Below, one piece after another: positions 1 to 12,740 of a stretch of DNA of 35,250 nt. The stretch is from Streptomyces sp. MMG1121 (lineage in GTDB: Bacteria > Actinomycetota > Actinomycetes > Streptomycetales > Streptomycetaceae): the NCBI RefSeq assembly GCF_001280015.1, contig NZ_LGDV01000228.1, positions 1 to 35,250 on the forward strand, given 5' to 3'. The notes beneath the pieces are model-generated. The model was given only the letters and a program-made list of their open reading frames with translations, ran no database searches and was not told the DNA's origin. Within the stretch, counting starts at the first letter, position 1. Every line of letters begins with the position of its first letter. The position numbers were made by a program, and so were the translations under genes.

Positions 1-131
1 GTGACCTCGACCTGCTCCGCCCGATCTACGCCCAGACGGCGGCCTACGGCCACTTCGGCCGCGAGCTGCCCGACTTCACCTGGGAGCGCACCGACCGCGT
101 CGACGCCCTGCGCAAGGCCGTGGGCATGTAA
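1..131 (+). CDS. metK: S-adenosylmethionine synthetase, C-terminal end (partial)
   Basis: The window opens inside this gene; only the last 42 codons are present, read in the third frame and ending in TAA at 129-131. The visible tail contains [16 protein letters not shown] followed by [10 protein letters not shown], which I recognise as the conserved C-terminus of bacterial MetK, the cytosolic enzyme that makes S-adenosylmethionine from methionine and ATP. The catalytic domains lie upstream of the window. A strong hairpin follows within 20 nt, so metK probably ends its own transcript before priA. The identification rests on a short tail but the match to the family is distinctive. Confidence 0.87.
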   Translation, partial: DLDLLRPIYAQTAAYGHFGRELPDFTWERTDRVDALRKAVGM

Positions 132-146
132 TCCTGCTCCCTTTTT

Positions 147-187
147 CGCCGAGGCCCGGCTTCCCTGCGGGGGGCCGGGCCTCGGCG
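147..187 (+). terminator. Strong hairpin after metK, likely terminator
   Basis: A perfect 14-bp inverted repeat (147-160 pairing with 174-187) surrounds a 13-nt loop, starting 15 nt after the metK stop. The T-run lies before the stem (142-146) rather than after it, so there is no classical U-tract; GC-rich stems without a U-tract are common as Streptomyces terminators. It separates metK from priA. Confidence 0.75.
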
Positions 188-247
188 TGTCCGCGATGGC
201 CCGGGCGGCGGGGGTCGTTGTCAGTGCAGTTTGGTAAGAATGCAAGC

Positions 248-2413
248 GTGAGCAGCGAGAACGGGGTGCCCCGGACAGAGGGGGACGGCGGGGCCGAAGG
301 GGCGCCGCCGGAACAGCTCGCGCTCATCCGGGAGAGCGTGCGCAAGGCGAAGGTCCCGCGCGCCAAGCCGCGCACCTGGCGCGGGGCCGCGCTCGCCAGG
401 GAACTGCCCGTCGCCCGGGTGCTGGTCGACAAGGGTGTGCTGCACCTCGACCGGTACTTCGACTACGCGGTGCCCGAGGAGCTGGACGCGCAGGCCCAGC
501 CCGGAGTGCGGGTGCGGGTGCGGTTCGGGGCCGGGCGGCACCGGGTGCGCGATGGGCGCCGCGAGGGCGGCGGGCTCATCGACGGGTTCCTCGTCGAGCG
601 CCGGGCCGAGACCGACTACACCGGCCCGCTGGCGGCACTGGCCCAGGTCGTGTCACCGGAGCCGGTGCTCAGCGAGGAACTGCTGGGCCTCGCCCGGGCC
701 GTCGCCGACCGCTACGCCGGGAGCCTCGCCGACGTGCTCCAGCTGGCCGTGCCGCCGCGCAGCGCACGCGCCGAACAACGGCCGTCCCCCGCACCACTGC
801 CGCCGCCGGACACCCCGGACTCCGGATCCTGGACGCGGTACGAACACGGTGCCGCCTTTCTCGAGGCGCTGGCCTCCGGCGGGGCGCCCCGGGCCGTCTG
901 GAACACGCTGCCGGGCCCCCTGTGGAGCGAGGAACTGGCCCGGGCCGTCGCCGCCACGCTCGCCTCGGGTCGCGGCGCCCTCGTCGTCGTACCGGACGGG
1001 CGGGACGCCGCGCGGGTCGACGCCGCCCTCACCGCGTTGCTCGGCGAGGGCCGGCATGCGCTGCTCACCGCCGACGCGGGACCTGAGAAGCGGTACGCGC
1101 AGTGGCTCGCGGTGCGACGCGGCTCCGTACGGGCCGTCGTCGGAACACGGGCGGCCATGTTCGCGCCCGTGCGGGATCTCGGGCTCGTCGTCGTCTGGGA
1201 CGACGGCGACGACAACCTCAGCGAGCAGCACGCCCCGCAGCCGCACGCGCGCGACGTGCTGCTGCTGCGCGCCGCCCTGGACAAGTGCGCGTTCCTGCTC
1301 GGCGGATTCGGCTGCACCGTGGAGGCCGCCCAGCTGGTGGACAGCGGCTGGGCCCGGCCGCTGGTCGCCGGCCGGGAGCAGGTCCGGCGGGCCGCGCCCC
1401 TGGTCCGGACCGTCGGAGACACCGACCTCGCGCGCGACGAGGCCGCCCGCGCCGCCCGGCTGCCGACCCTCGCCTGGCAGGTGGCCCGGGAGGGGCTGCG
1501 GCACGGCCCGGTGCTGGTGCAGGTGCCCCGGCGTGGCTATGTGCCCCGCATGGCCTGCGCCCAGTGCCGTGCGCCCGCGCGCTGCCGGCACTGCTCCGGC
1601 CCGCTCCAAGGGCAGGACGCGGAAGTGTTGCGGTGCGACTGGTGCGGGCGCGAGGAGAGTGCCTGGCACTGCCCGGAGTGCGGCGGCTTCCGGCTGCGTG
1701 CCCAGGTCGTGGGGGCACGGCGTACGGCCGAGGAGCTGGGGCGCGCCTTTCCCGCCGTACCCGTGCGGACCTCGGGGCGCGAGCATGTCCTGGACACCGT
1801 GCCGGGCACACCCGCGCTGGTCGTGAGCACCCCGGGAGCCGAACCCGTCGCCGAAGGCGGCTATGCGGCGGCTCTGCTGCTGGACGGCTGGGCCATGCTC
1901 GTGCGGCCCGACCTGCGGGCCGGTGAGGACGCGCTGCGGCGGTGGATCGCGGCGGGCGCGCTGGTCAGGCCGCAGAGCGAGAGGGGCACCGTGGTCGTGG
2001 TGGCCGAGCCGACCCTTCGGCCGGTACAGGCGCTGGTGCGGTGGGACCCCGTCGGGCACGCGGTGCGGGAACTGGCCGAGCGGGCCGAGCTGGGCTTCCC
2101 GCCGGTGTCCCGGATGGCGGCCGTGTCGGGGACGCCCGTGGCTGTCGCCGAGTTCCTGACGTCGGTCGAACTGCCCTCCGACGCCGAGATCCTGGGGCCG
2201 GTACCGGTGCCGCCCACGCTGCCCGGCCGGCCTCGCAGGCCCGGGGCGCCGCCGCCCGGTGAGGAATGGGAACGGGCGCTCGTCCGGGTACCGCCGGGCA
2301 GCGGGGCGGCGCTGGCCGCCGCGCTGAAGACCGCTCAGGCCGCGCGTATGGCGAGGGGGAGCGGCAGCGGAGAGGCGGTTCGGTTGCGGGTCGATCCGCT
2401 GGACATCGGCTGA
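248..2413 (+). CDS. priA: Primosomal protein N' (PriA), helicase-degenerate actinobacterial type
   Basis: PriA recognises stalled or repaired forks and reloads the replisome. Residues about 55-150 match its N-terminal DNA-binding part (ARVLVDKGVLHLDRYFDYAVP). The cysteine block CxxC-x5-CxxC...CxxC-x8-CxxC, residues 437-478, forms the two zinc sites of the family. The ATPase core is degenerate. Where Escherichia coli has the Walker A GxTGSGKT, this protein has WNTLPGPLWSEEL (about 218-230). The DEEH box reads WDDGDD (about 316-321), and the motif usually reading GSATP reads GGFGC. Actinobacterial PriA proteins are known to lack a working helicase motif, so this is a lineage trait, not decay. 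I chose GTG 248 over the earlier TTG 218 because remembered homologues begin with SSEN; no clear ribosome-binding site decides it. 721 aa. Confidence 0.85.
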   Translation: MSSENGVPRTEGDGGAEGAPPEQLALIRESVRKAKVPRAKPRTWRGAALARELPVARVLVDKGVLHLDRYFDYAVPEELDAQAQPGVRVRVRFGAGRHRVRDGRREGGGLIDGFLVERRAETDYTGPLAALAQVVSPEPVLSEELLGLARAVADRYAGSLADVLQLAVPPRSARAEQRPSPAPLPPPDTPDSGSWTRYEHGAAFLEALASGGAPRAVWNTLPGPLWSEELARAVAATLASGRGALVVVPDGRDAARVDAALTALLGEGRHALLTADAGPEKRYAQWLAVRRGSVRAVVGTRAAMFAPVRDLGLVVVWDDGDDNLSEQHAPQPHARDVLLLRAALDKCAFLLGGFGCTVEAAQLVDSGWARPLVAGREQVRRAAPLVRTVGDTDLARDEAARAARLPTLAWQVAREGLRHGPVLVQVPRRGYVPRMACAQCRAPARCRHCSGPLQGQDAEVLRCDWCGREESAWHCPECGGFRLRAQVVGARRTAEELGRAFPAVPVRTSGREHVLDTVPGTPALVVSTPGAEPVAEGGYAAALLLDGWAMLVRPDLRAGEDALRRWIAAGALVRPQSERGTVVVVAEPTLRPVQALVRWDPVGHAVRELAERAELGFPPVSRMAAVSGTPVAVAEFLTSVELPSDAEILGPVPVPPTLPGRPRRPGAPPPGEEWERALVRVPPGSGAALAAALKTAQAARMARGSGSGEAVRLRVDPLDIG

Positions 2414-2507
2414 TTCGCGTGGATATCGGCCGAGGTCAGTAGGGCGGATCGGTTTGAGTAGGGCCCACGGGGGAGTGGACGGCTGTTCGCTGGGGGCTCG
2501 TGCGTCG

Positions 2508-2535
2508 GCCCTCCCGGACGCCTTTCCGGGAGGGC
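2508..2535. terminator. Bidirectional terminator between priA and the minus-strand HTH gene
   Basis: A perfect 11-bp stem (2508-2518 with 2525-2535) with a 6-nt loop lies between two convergent genes: 94 nt after the priA stop and 13 nt after the stop of the minus-strand gene. It is well placed to end transcription from both sides. The rest of 2414-2548 shows no gene. Confidence 0.8.
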
Positions 2536-2548
2536 TGGGTGGTGGAAG

Positions 2549-5982
<3,434 letters not shown>

Positions 5983-6019
5983 GCCGGCGGGCCCGGGCCG
6001 TCCTGCGGTCCGTCGGGCG

Positions 6020-6068
6020 TTATCCACAGGCGGCAGCGTAAGTACGATGAACGGCGTCGCCTGTGGAT
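6020..6068. promoter_or_regulatory. Inverted pair of DnaA-box-like sites upstream of rpe
   Basis: TTATCCACA at 6020-6028 is a perfect match to the classical DnaA box. The 9-bp stretch ATCCACAGG (6022-6030) recurs inverted as CCTGTGGAT at 6060-6068, 29 nt away. The pair lies in the 127-nt gap between rsmB and rpe. It could bind DnaA, or be the palindromic operator of another regulator; it is far too small to be an origin. Confidence 0.5.
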
Positions 6069-6109
6069 GGGCGCGAACATTCGTGCCCAGGACATGGCAG
6101 TCTTGGGGC

Positions 6110-6793
6110 ATGGCACAGATCAACCCCAGCATCCTGTCCGCCGACTTCGCCCGCCTCGCGGAGGAGGCCAAGGCGGTCCAAGGCGCCGACTGGCTCCATG
6201 TCGACGTCATGGACAACCACTTCGTCCCCAACCTCACGCTCGGCGTGCCGGTCGTGGAGTCCCTGGCGCGTGCGACGGACACCCCGCTGGACTGCCATCT
6301 GATGATCGAGGACCCCGACCGCTGGGCTCCTCAGTACGTCGAGGCGGGCGCCTCGTCCGTCACCTTCCACGTGGAGGCCGCCGCCGCTCCCGTGCGCCTC
6401 GCCCGCGAGATCCGCGCCAAGGGCGCCCGCGCCTCCATGGCGCTCAAGCCGGCGACACCGATCGAGCCGTTCGAGGACCTGCTGCCGGAGCTCGACATGC
6501 TGCTGATCATGACGGTCGAGCCCGGCTTCGGCGGACAGGCCTTCCTGGACATCATGCTGCCGAAGATCCGCCGCACCCGGGAGCTGATCGGCAAGCACGG
6601 TCTTCAGCTCTGGCTCCAGGTGGACGGCGGTGTCTCGGCCTCGACGATCGAGCGGTGCGCGGACGCGGGAGCGGACGTCTTCGTGGCCGGCTCGGCGGTG
6701 TACGGCGCCGAGGACCCGGCGGAGGCGGTCCGCGCCCTGCGGGCGCAGGCGGAGGCCGCGACCGCCCAGGCGTCCTGGGCATGCGACCACTGA
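6110..6793 (+). CDS. rpe: Ribulose-phosphate 3-epimerase
   Basis: Interconverts ribulose-5-phosphate and xylulose-5-phosphate in the pentose phosphate pathway. The 227-aa protein is a TIM barrel: it opens [15 protein letters not shown], has the metal-site histidine in [15 protein letters not shown], the second in DCHLMIEDP, then [12 protein letters not shown] and the phosphate-binding end [19 protein letters not shown] followed by VAGSAVY. All are family hallmarks. The frame stays open far upstream and contains another ATG at 6047, but homologues start at MAQINPS, so ATG 6110 is chosen; no good ribosome-binding site is visible. An inverted pair of DnaA-box-like sequences lies just upstream. 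Confidence 0.95.
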   Translation: MAQINPSILSADFARLAEEAKAVQGADWLHVDVMDNHFVPNLTLGVPVVESLARATDTPLDCHLMIEDPDRWAPQYVEAGASSVTFHVEAAAAPVRLAREIRAKGARASMALKPATPIEPFEDLLPELDMLLIMTVEPGFGGQAFLDIMLPKIRRTRELIGKHGLQLWLQVDGGVSASTIERCADAGADVFVAGSAVYGAEDPAEAVRALRAQAEAATAQASWACDH

Positions 6794-6805
6794 GCCACAG
6801 ATACA

Positions 6806-6871
6806 TGAACGGTTAAGTGAACGGCGCCCATCAGGGCAGATCAGTCGCCCCGAATCTGCAAGGATGAACGG
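6806..6871. repeat. Three TGAACGG repeats before the SorC-type regulator
   Basis: TGAACGG occurs at 6806-6812, 6818-6824 and 6865-6871 in the 114-nt gap between rpe and the regulator at 6908. The first two are 12 nt apart. They may be binding half-sites for the neighbouring regulator, or chance; the motif is short. Confidence 0.3.
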
Positions 6872-6895
6872 CGAATCCAGAGTGTGAACAGCAGT

Positions 6896-6901
6896 GAGGA
6901 G
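6896..6901 (+). promoter_or_regulatory. Ribosome-binding site deciding the SorC regulator start
   Basis: GAGGAG lies 6 nt before GTG 6908. It is much stronger than anything in front of the earlier in-frame GTG at 6884, which has only a weak purine stretch, and so favours the shorter protein. Confidence 0.65.
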
Positions 6902-6907
6902 ATCGCC

Positions 6908-7927
6908 GTGTCGGGTATGTCGGCGGGCCGGTCAGCCATGCGGATGGGACCCGCTGAGCTGGTCCAGGCGGCGGCCATGGCCCGCCGCTTCTACCTCGAG
7001 GGCAAGTCCAAGATCCAGATCGCCGAGGAGTTCGGCGTCAGCCGCTTCAAGGTGGCCCGGGTCCTGGAGACGGCCCTCGAACGGGATCTCGTACGTATCG
7101 AGATCCGTGTGCCGGCCGAGCTGGACGCCGAGCGCTCCGACGCGCTCCGCGCCCGCTACGGCCTGAGGCATGCCGTCGTGGTCGAGTCTCCGGCCGAGGC
7201 CGAGGAGACCCCCGACCCGGAGAACCTCGGCGAGGTCGCCGCCGACCTGCTCGGCGAGCTGGTCAACGAGGGGGACGTGCTGGGGCTGGCCTGGGGCCGG
7301 TCCACCATCCACATGGCGGCGGCGCTCGACCGGCTGCCGCCGTGCACGGTGGTGCAGCTGACGGGTGTGTACGACGCCGGGACCGCCGAGCGCGGATCGG
7401 TGGAGGCCGTGCGCCGCGCCGCCCAGGTGTCGGGCGGGGACGCGCACCCCATCTACGCGCCGATGCTGCTGCCGGACGCGGCCACCGCGGCGGCGCTGCG
7501 CAATCAGACCGGGATCGCCCGGGCCTTCGAGTACTTCGACAAGGTCACGGTCGCCTGCGTCTCCATCGGCTCCTGGGAGCCGGGTATCTCGACGGTGCAC
7601 GACATGCTCAGTGACGAGGAGCGGGCGCACTACGCCTCGCTCGGTGTCGCCGCCGAGATGTCCGCGCACCTCTTCGACGCCGAGGGGCGCCGGATCGGGC
7701 GGGACCTGGGGGAGCGGTGCATCACGGTCAAGACCGATCAGCTGCGCCGTATCCCGGAGGTCGTAGCCATCGCGGGCGGGCAGCGCAAGGCGTCCGCGAT
7801 CGACGCGGTGCTCCGGTCCGGGCTGGTCACCAGCCTGGTCACGGACACCTCGGCCGCGGACTACCTGATGACGGCGGGACCGACCCCGAAGCCGGCGCTC
7901 AGCCGCGCGGACCCCGACGGGATCTGA
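6908..7927 (+). CDS. SorC/DeoR-type sugar-binding transcriptional regulator
   Basis: A 339-aa DNA-binding regulator. Residues about 18-60 hold the helix-turn-helix (YLEGKSKIQIAEEFGVSRF then KVARVLETA). Residues about 65-330 match the SorC sugar-binding domain, which is related to sugar isomerases and senses a phosphorylated sugar; a characteristic stretch is GDVLGLAWGRSTIHMAAAL. The family usually controls a sugar operon next to it, but no sugar operon is adjacent. Its upstream neighbour is rpe, so a pentose-phosphate ligand is an attractive guess. Start GTG 6908 is preferred for its GAGGAG box; an 8-codon-longer form from GTG 6884 is possible. Downstream lies a 527-nt gap with a long inverted repeat. 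Confidence 0.88.
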   Translation: MSGMSAGRSAMRMGPAELVQAAAMARRFYLEGKSKIQIAEEFGVSRFKVARVLETALERDLVRIEIRVPAELDAERSDALRARYGLRHAVVVESPAEAEETPDPENLGEVAADLLGELVNEGDVLGLAWGRSTIHMAAALDRLPPCTVVQLTGVYDAGTAERGSVEAVRRAAQVSGGDAHPIYAPMLLPDAATAAALRNQTGIARAFEYFDKVTVACVSIGSWEPGISTVHDMLSDEERAHYASLGVAAEMSAHLFDAEGRRIGRDLGERCITVKTDQLRRIPEVVAIAGGQRKASAIDAVLRSGLVTSLVTDTSAADYLMTAGPTPKPALSRADPDGI

Positions 7928-8074
7928 CGGGCTCCGGGGCCCCGGGCCCGGGCGCGGTCGTCTTGGGTCCGGCGGCTTCGGGCCCGGCGGCGTCCGGCCC
8001 GGACGGGTGGCGCGGCGGGTCGTGGTCGGCCGAGCCGCGGGTCGAGGTGGTTCTTCGGGCGGACGGTGTCGGAC

Positions 8075-8174
8075 CTCGGCGCGAGGACGGTGTCGGGTCC
8101 CGGCGAGTCTGCGGCTCGCTCCCTGTCGGGGCGCGCCCGACTCTGCCGAGGCCCGACACCGTCCTCGCGCCGAG
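8075..8174. repeat. Perfect 23-bp inverted repeat, 100 nt end to end
   Basis: The left arm 8075-8097 is the exact reverse complement of the right arm 8152-8174, with 54 nt between. The inner flanks are also partly complementary, so a longer imperfect stem could form. The last 12 bases of the left arm (8085-8096) are a direct repeat of 8061-8072. It lies in the 527-nt gap 7928-8454 between the SorC regulator and the ribonuclease, where I find no convincing gene. It may be a terminator, a structured RNA or a small non-autonomous mobile element. The rest of the gap is low-complexity GC-rich DNA. Confidence 0.75.
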
Positions 8175-8454
8175 AACGAGGCCGGCTCGGCGGTGGTCGA
8201 GATCGGTCTGCGGGGCGGGGCGGGTCCGGTTCTGCGGTGGGTTCGGGGGCGGCCGCGGCGCTCGTGGCGCCGCCCTCGTGGGCCGGGCGACACCGGCTCG
8301 TAGCTTCCTCCCCCGGCGGGGCAGGTCGCGGTCGGACGGGCCGTGCGGCCCCTCGTGGTCGGCTCCCGGCTCCTCGGCTTCCCGGCACGGGGCCCGGTGG
8401 TCCCGGCGGGTCGTGGTGGTGGGTGAGGGAAGTGGGCGTGGCAGCATCGGCGGC

Positions 8455-8934
8455 ATGGTGTCGCGGTTCGTCCCCCGTCTGCTCAGGCAGCCCCGCCGTC
8501 TTCCCCGCGCGCTCGCGGGGGTGCTGGCCGTCGTCCTCGCCGTCCTGCTCGCGGGATGCTCGTCCGGGTCGCCCACGCGCGCCGGTTCCAGCGCCGGGGC
8601 GAGTACGGGGCCGCGTCCTTCGGGCACGCCTGTGTCCGCCCCGGCGTGGGCCCACGGCATGGGCACCGTCGGAGAGTCCCAGCTGCCTGCCGAGGCGCGC
8701 AGGACGCTCGCTCTCATCGACAAGGGCGGCCCCTTCCCGTACGCCAAGGACGGCGTCGTGTTCGGGAATTTCGAGGGGCATCTGCCGAGGCACCGCCGCG
8801 GCTGGTACCACGAGTACACGGTGAAGACGCCCGGCGCACGCGACCGCGGGGCCCAGCGCATCGTCACCGGCCAGAGTGGGGAGATCTACTACACCGATGA
8901 TCACTACAACTCGTTCCGGGCGGTACTGAGATGA
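8455..8934 (+). CDS. Guanyl-specific ribonuclease of the Sa/barnase fold, predicted lipoprotein
   Basis: A 159-aa ribonuclease that cleaves single-stranded RNA after guanosine. It begins with a basic stretch, a hydrophobic segment (about 19-34) and the lipobox LLAGC with Cys35, so the mature protein should be lipid-anchored outside the membrane. A Ser/Gly/Pro linker follows, then the ribonuclease (about 65-159). The catalytic set known from RNase Sa aligns fully: E120 in YHEYTV, R131 and R135, and H150-Y151 in DDHYNSF. The substrate loop GPFPYAKDGVVFGNFEG is conserved. The Cys pair that forms the RNase Sa disulphide is missing. Its stop overlaps the barstar start by 4 nt. In-frame GTGs at 8413-8419 are possible starts, but ATG 8455 gives a better signal peptide. 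Confidence 0.85.
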   Translation: MVSRFVPRLLRQPRRLPRALAGVLAVVLAVLLAGCSSGSPTRAGSSAGASTGPRPSGTPVSAPAWAHGMGTVGESQLPAEARRTLALIDKGGPFPYAKDGVVFGNFEGHLPRHRRGWYHEYTVKTPGARDRGAQRIVTGQSGEIYYTDDHYNSFRAVLR

Positions 8935-9284
8935 GCCAAGACCCGACAGACCTGACAGGGCGGCTCGTCGTCACCCTGGACCTCGGCGGTGTCACCGACA
9001 AGGCCGGGCTGATGGACCGGACCGCCCGGGCACTGGCGCTGCCCGACTGGTTCGGCCGTAACTGGGACGCGCTCGTGGACTCCCTCTCCGACCACTCGGT
9101 CTGGCCCGAGGACGCCGTCGAGCAGGGGCTGCTGATCGTCGTGCGGAACTGGCGGGCGTACGCCGAGGCGGACCCGGGCGAGTGGCGCACGGCGGAGGAC
9201 GTGTTCACCGAGGCGATGGACCGCACGCCCTCGCTCGCCGTCGCCCTGGCCCTGGAAGGATCGCGACTTGGAGGATCGTCCTAG
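8931..9284 (+). CDS. Barstar-family ribonuclease inhibitor
   Basis: A 117-aa cytosolic protein of the barstar family, which blocks barnase-type ribonucleases by plugging their active site. The diagnostic stretch is PDWFGRNWDALVDSLSD (residues 38-54); D46 and D50 correspond to the barstar aspartates (D35 and D39) that contact the ribonuclease. The ATG overlaps the stop of the ribonuclease gene (ATGA), so the two are translationally coupled. This is the classical order for a toxin and its immunity partner. It probably protects the cell from ribonuclease molecules that fold before export. The family is also found without a cognate nuclease, but the pairing here makes the role clear. Confidence 0.88.
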   Translation: MSQDPTDLTGRLVVTLDLGGVTDKAGLMDRTARALALPDWFGRNWDALVDSLSDHSVWPEDAVEQGLLIVVRNWRAYAEADPGEWRTAEDVFTEAMDRTPSLAVALALEGSRLGGSS

Positions 9285-9323
9285 GTGATCGCCGGTCGCC
9301 CTGGAGGTTCTGTGGGGGCGTGA

Positions 9324-10859
<1,536 letters not shown>

Positions 10860-10876
10860 CGGCACCGACGTCCCGT

Positions 10877-10917
10877 ACGGCCTCTGTCCTTCCCCCGCCG
10901 GGAGGGACGGGGGCCGT
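10877..10917 (+). terminator. Terminator after guaB1
   Basis: An 18-bp RNA stem (10877-10894 with 10900-10917, three G-U pairs) and a 5-nt loop begins 18 nt after the guaB1 stop. It has no U-tract. The stem length and position make it a good transcription end. Confidence 0.75.
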
Positions 10918-10921
10918 CGGC

Positions 10922-10953
10922 GTATCCGGAGGTCGTCTCCGGGTATCCGGAGG
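10922..10953. repeat. Direct repeat GTATCCGGAGG, 21 nt apart
   Basis: Two identical 11-mers at 10922-10932 and 10943-10953 lie immediately after the guaB1 terminator, two helical turns apart. They sit about 270 nt before the permease gene. The whole gap 10860-11221 otherwise holds an AT-richer stretch around 11020-11110 that probably contains the permease promoter. Confidence 0.4.
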
Positions 10954-11049
10954 GGCCACCTTCACTTGTGGGGGCGGAGGGGGCTGTGGGGCTGCCGTGC
11001 AACGGTCGGCAGGGCATGCGCAACGATTTGTCATTCCGGTGCGATGAAC

Positions 11050-11062
11050 GCAATGATCATGC
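11050..11062. promoter_or_regulatory. Imperfect palindrome upstream of the permease, possible Lrp/AsnC site
   Basis: GCAATGATCATGC is centred on a TGATCA palindrome in the AT-richest part of the gap before the amino acid permease. The Lrp/AsnC regulator encoded after the permease belongs to a family that binds short, AT-rich palindromes upstream of its own operon, so this is a reasonable but weak candidate. Confidence 0.3.
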
Positions 11063-11221
11063 GGGGACGCGCAAGGTTGCTGCATTACGCCCGTGAATGC
11101 CTGCCTCATAGGGTGCTCGTCTGTACGTGGCGTGGCGGGTACCCCGCTCGGTGGGTTCCTGCCCTCGTGGGCTGCCCCCGGTCCCCGTCCGCAATGACCG
11201 GCAGGATTAAGGAGCCAGCGC

Positions 11222-12709
11222 GTGCTCGACCAAGGCGCACCCCCGCACGACCGCCCAGCGACCGCCCCCGCGTCCCCGGGTGTCGCCGCGCGCCTCATGC
11301 GGCGCAAGCCCGTGGAACGCCTGGTCGCAGAGGGCGGCCAGGGTGAGGGAGGCTCGCTGCGGCGCTCCCTCGGGCTGTGGCAGCTGACCATGATCAGCAT
11401 CGGTGCCACGCTCGGCACCGGCATCTTCGTCGTCCTCGGCGAGGCCGTCCCCAAGGCGGGCCCGGCCGTCACCCTCTCCTTCGTGATCGCCGGTCTCACC
11501 GCGCTGTTCTCGGCCCTGTCCTACGCCGAGCTGGCGGGCACCATCCCGGTCTCCGGCTCCTCGTACTCGTACGCATACGCAACGATGGGCGAGCTGATCG
11601 CCTGGGTCTGCGGCTGGTGTCTGCTGCTGGAGTACGGCGTCTCGGTGGCCGCCGTCGCCGTCGGCTGGGGCGAGTACCTCAACGAGCTGCTGGACGGCAC
11701 GATAGGCGTGACCATCCCCACCGCCCTGTCCGCGCCGCCCGGCGACGGCGGCATCTTCAACCTGCCCGCCCTGATCGTCGTCATCCTGGCGATGGTGTTC
11801 CTGCTCGGCGGCGCCAAGGAGTCGGCGCGGGCCAACACCATCATGGTGTGCGTGAAGATCGCGGCGCTGATCCTGTTCTGCGCGATCGGCTTCATGGGCT
11901 TCAAGTCCGGCAACTACTCGCACTTCATGCCGCTCGGCATGGCGGGCGTCAGCGGGGCCGGAGCCACGCTGTTCTTCTCGTACATCGGCTTCGACGCCGC
12001 CTCCACCGCCGGTGAGGAGGCCAAGAACGCCCAGCGCGACCTGCCCCGCGCGATCATGCTGTCCCTGGTCATCGTGACGACCCTGTACGTGCTGGTCGCG
12101 GCCGTCGCGGTCGGTGCCAAGCCGTGGCGGACGTTCAACGACTCCGAGGCCGCGCTCGCCGAGATCATGAAGGACGTCACCGGGCAGAGCTTCTGGGGCA
12201 CCCTGCTGGCCGCCTGTGCCGTCATCGCCATCGCGAGCGTCGTGCTGACCGTGCTCTACGGCCAGACCCGCATCCTGTTCGCCATGGCCCGCGACGGCCT
12301 GGTGCCCAAGGTCTTCGCCAAGGTCCACCCGAAGACCGGCGCGCCACGTGCCAACACGGTGATCGTCTCCCTGTTCTGCGGTGTCCTCGCCGCCGCGATC
12401 CCGCTGGGCCAGCTGGCCGACGCCACCAGCATCGGCACGCTGTTCGCCTTCGCCCTGGTCAATATCGCGGTCGTGGTGCTGCGCCGGACGCGCCCGAACA
12501 TGAAGCGCACCTTCCGCGTGCCGCTGTCGCCGGTGATGCCCGCGCTGGGCTTCGGGTTCTGCGTCTGGATGATGGGCAGCCTGTCGACCGTCACCTGGGT
12601 CGTGTTCGGTGTCTGGATGGCCGTGGGGCTCGTGTTCTACTTCGTATACGGCTATCGCCGTTCCCGTCTCGCGACCGGTGAGGATCTCGCGGTGGCGGCG
12701 GAGAAGTAA
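11222..12709 (+). CDS. Cationic amino acid permease of the APC superfamily
   Basis: A 495-aa inner-membrane transporter. After a polar N-terminus of about 50 residues, the first membrane helix has the APC substrate motif ISIGATLGTGIFVVLGEA, and the next helices read AGPAVTLSFVIAGLTALFSA and SYAELAGTIPVSGSSYSYAY, typical of the CAT/YfnA-type branch that carries basic or neutral amino acids. I count about 12 to 14 hydrophobic segments. GTG 11222 has AAGGAG at 11209-11214, 7 nt upstream, an excellent ribosome-binding site. The Lrp/AsnC gene follows after 31 nt and is probably co-transcribed, which fits an amino acid-responsive operon. The substrate is not fixed by sequence alone. Confidence 0.88.
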   Translation: MLDQGAPPHDRPATAPASPGVAARLMRRKPVERLVAEGGQGEGGSLRRSLGLWQLTMISIGATLGTGIFVVLGEAVPKAGPAVTLSFVIAGLTALFSALSYAELAGTIPVSGSSYSYAYATMGELIAWVCGWCLLLEYGVSVAAVAVGWGEYLNELLDGTIGVTIPTALSAPPGDGGIFNLPALIVVILAMVFLLGGAKESARANTIMVCVKIAALILFCAIGFMGFKSGNYSHFMPLGMAGVSGAGATLFFSYIGFDAASTAGEEAKNAQRDLPRAIMLSLVIVTTLYVLVAAVAVGAKPWRTFNDSEAALAEIMKDVTGQSFWGTLLAACAVIAIASVVLTVLYGQTRILFAMARDGLVPKVFAKVHPKTGAPRANTVIVSLFCGVLAAAIPLGQLADATSIGTLFAFALVNIAVVVLRRTRPNMKRTFRVPLSPVMPALGFGFCVWMMGSLSTVTWVVFGVWMAVGLVFYFVYGYRRSRLATGEDLAVAAEK

Positions 12710-12740
12710 GTGACCGAACCGAAGAAGTGAACCACCCCCT

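Noticed and set aside
6020..6068. Replication origin
   Set aside because: Only two DnaA-box-like sites, no clustered boxes and no dnaA/dnaN genes nearby.
7717..8454. N-terminal extension of the ribonuclease frame into the gap
   Set aside because: It is low-complexity and would bury the signal peptide; it also overlaps the end of the SorC gene.
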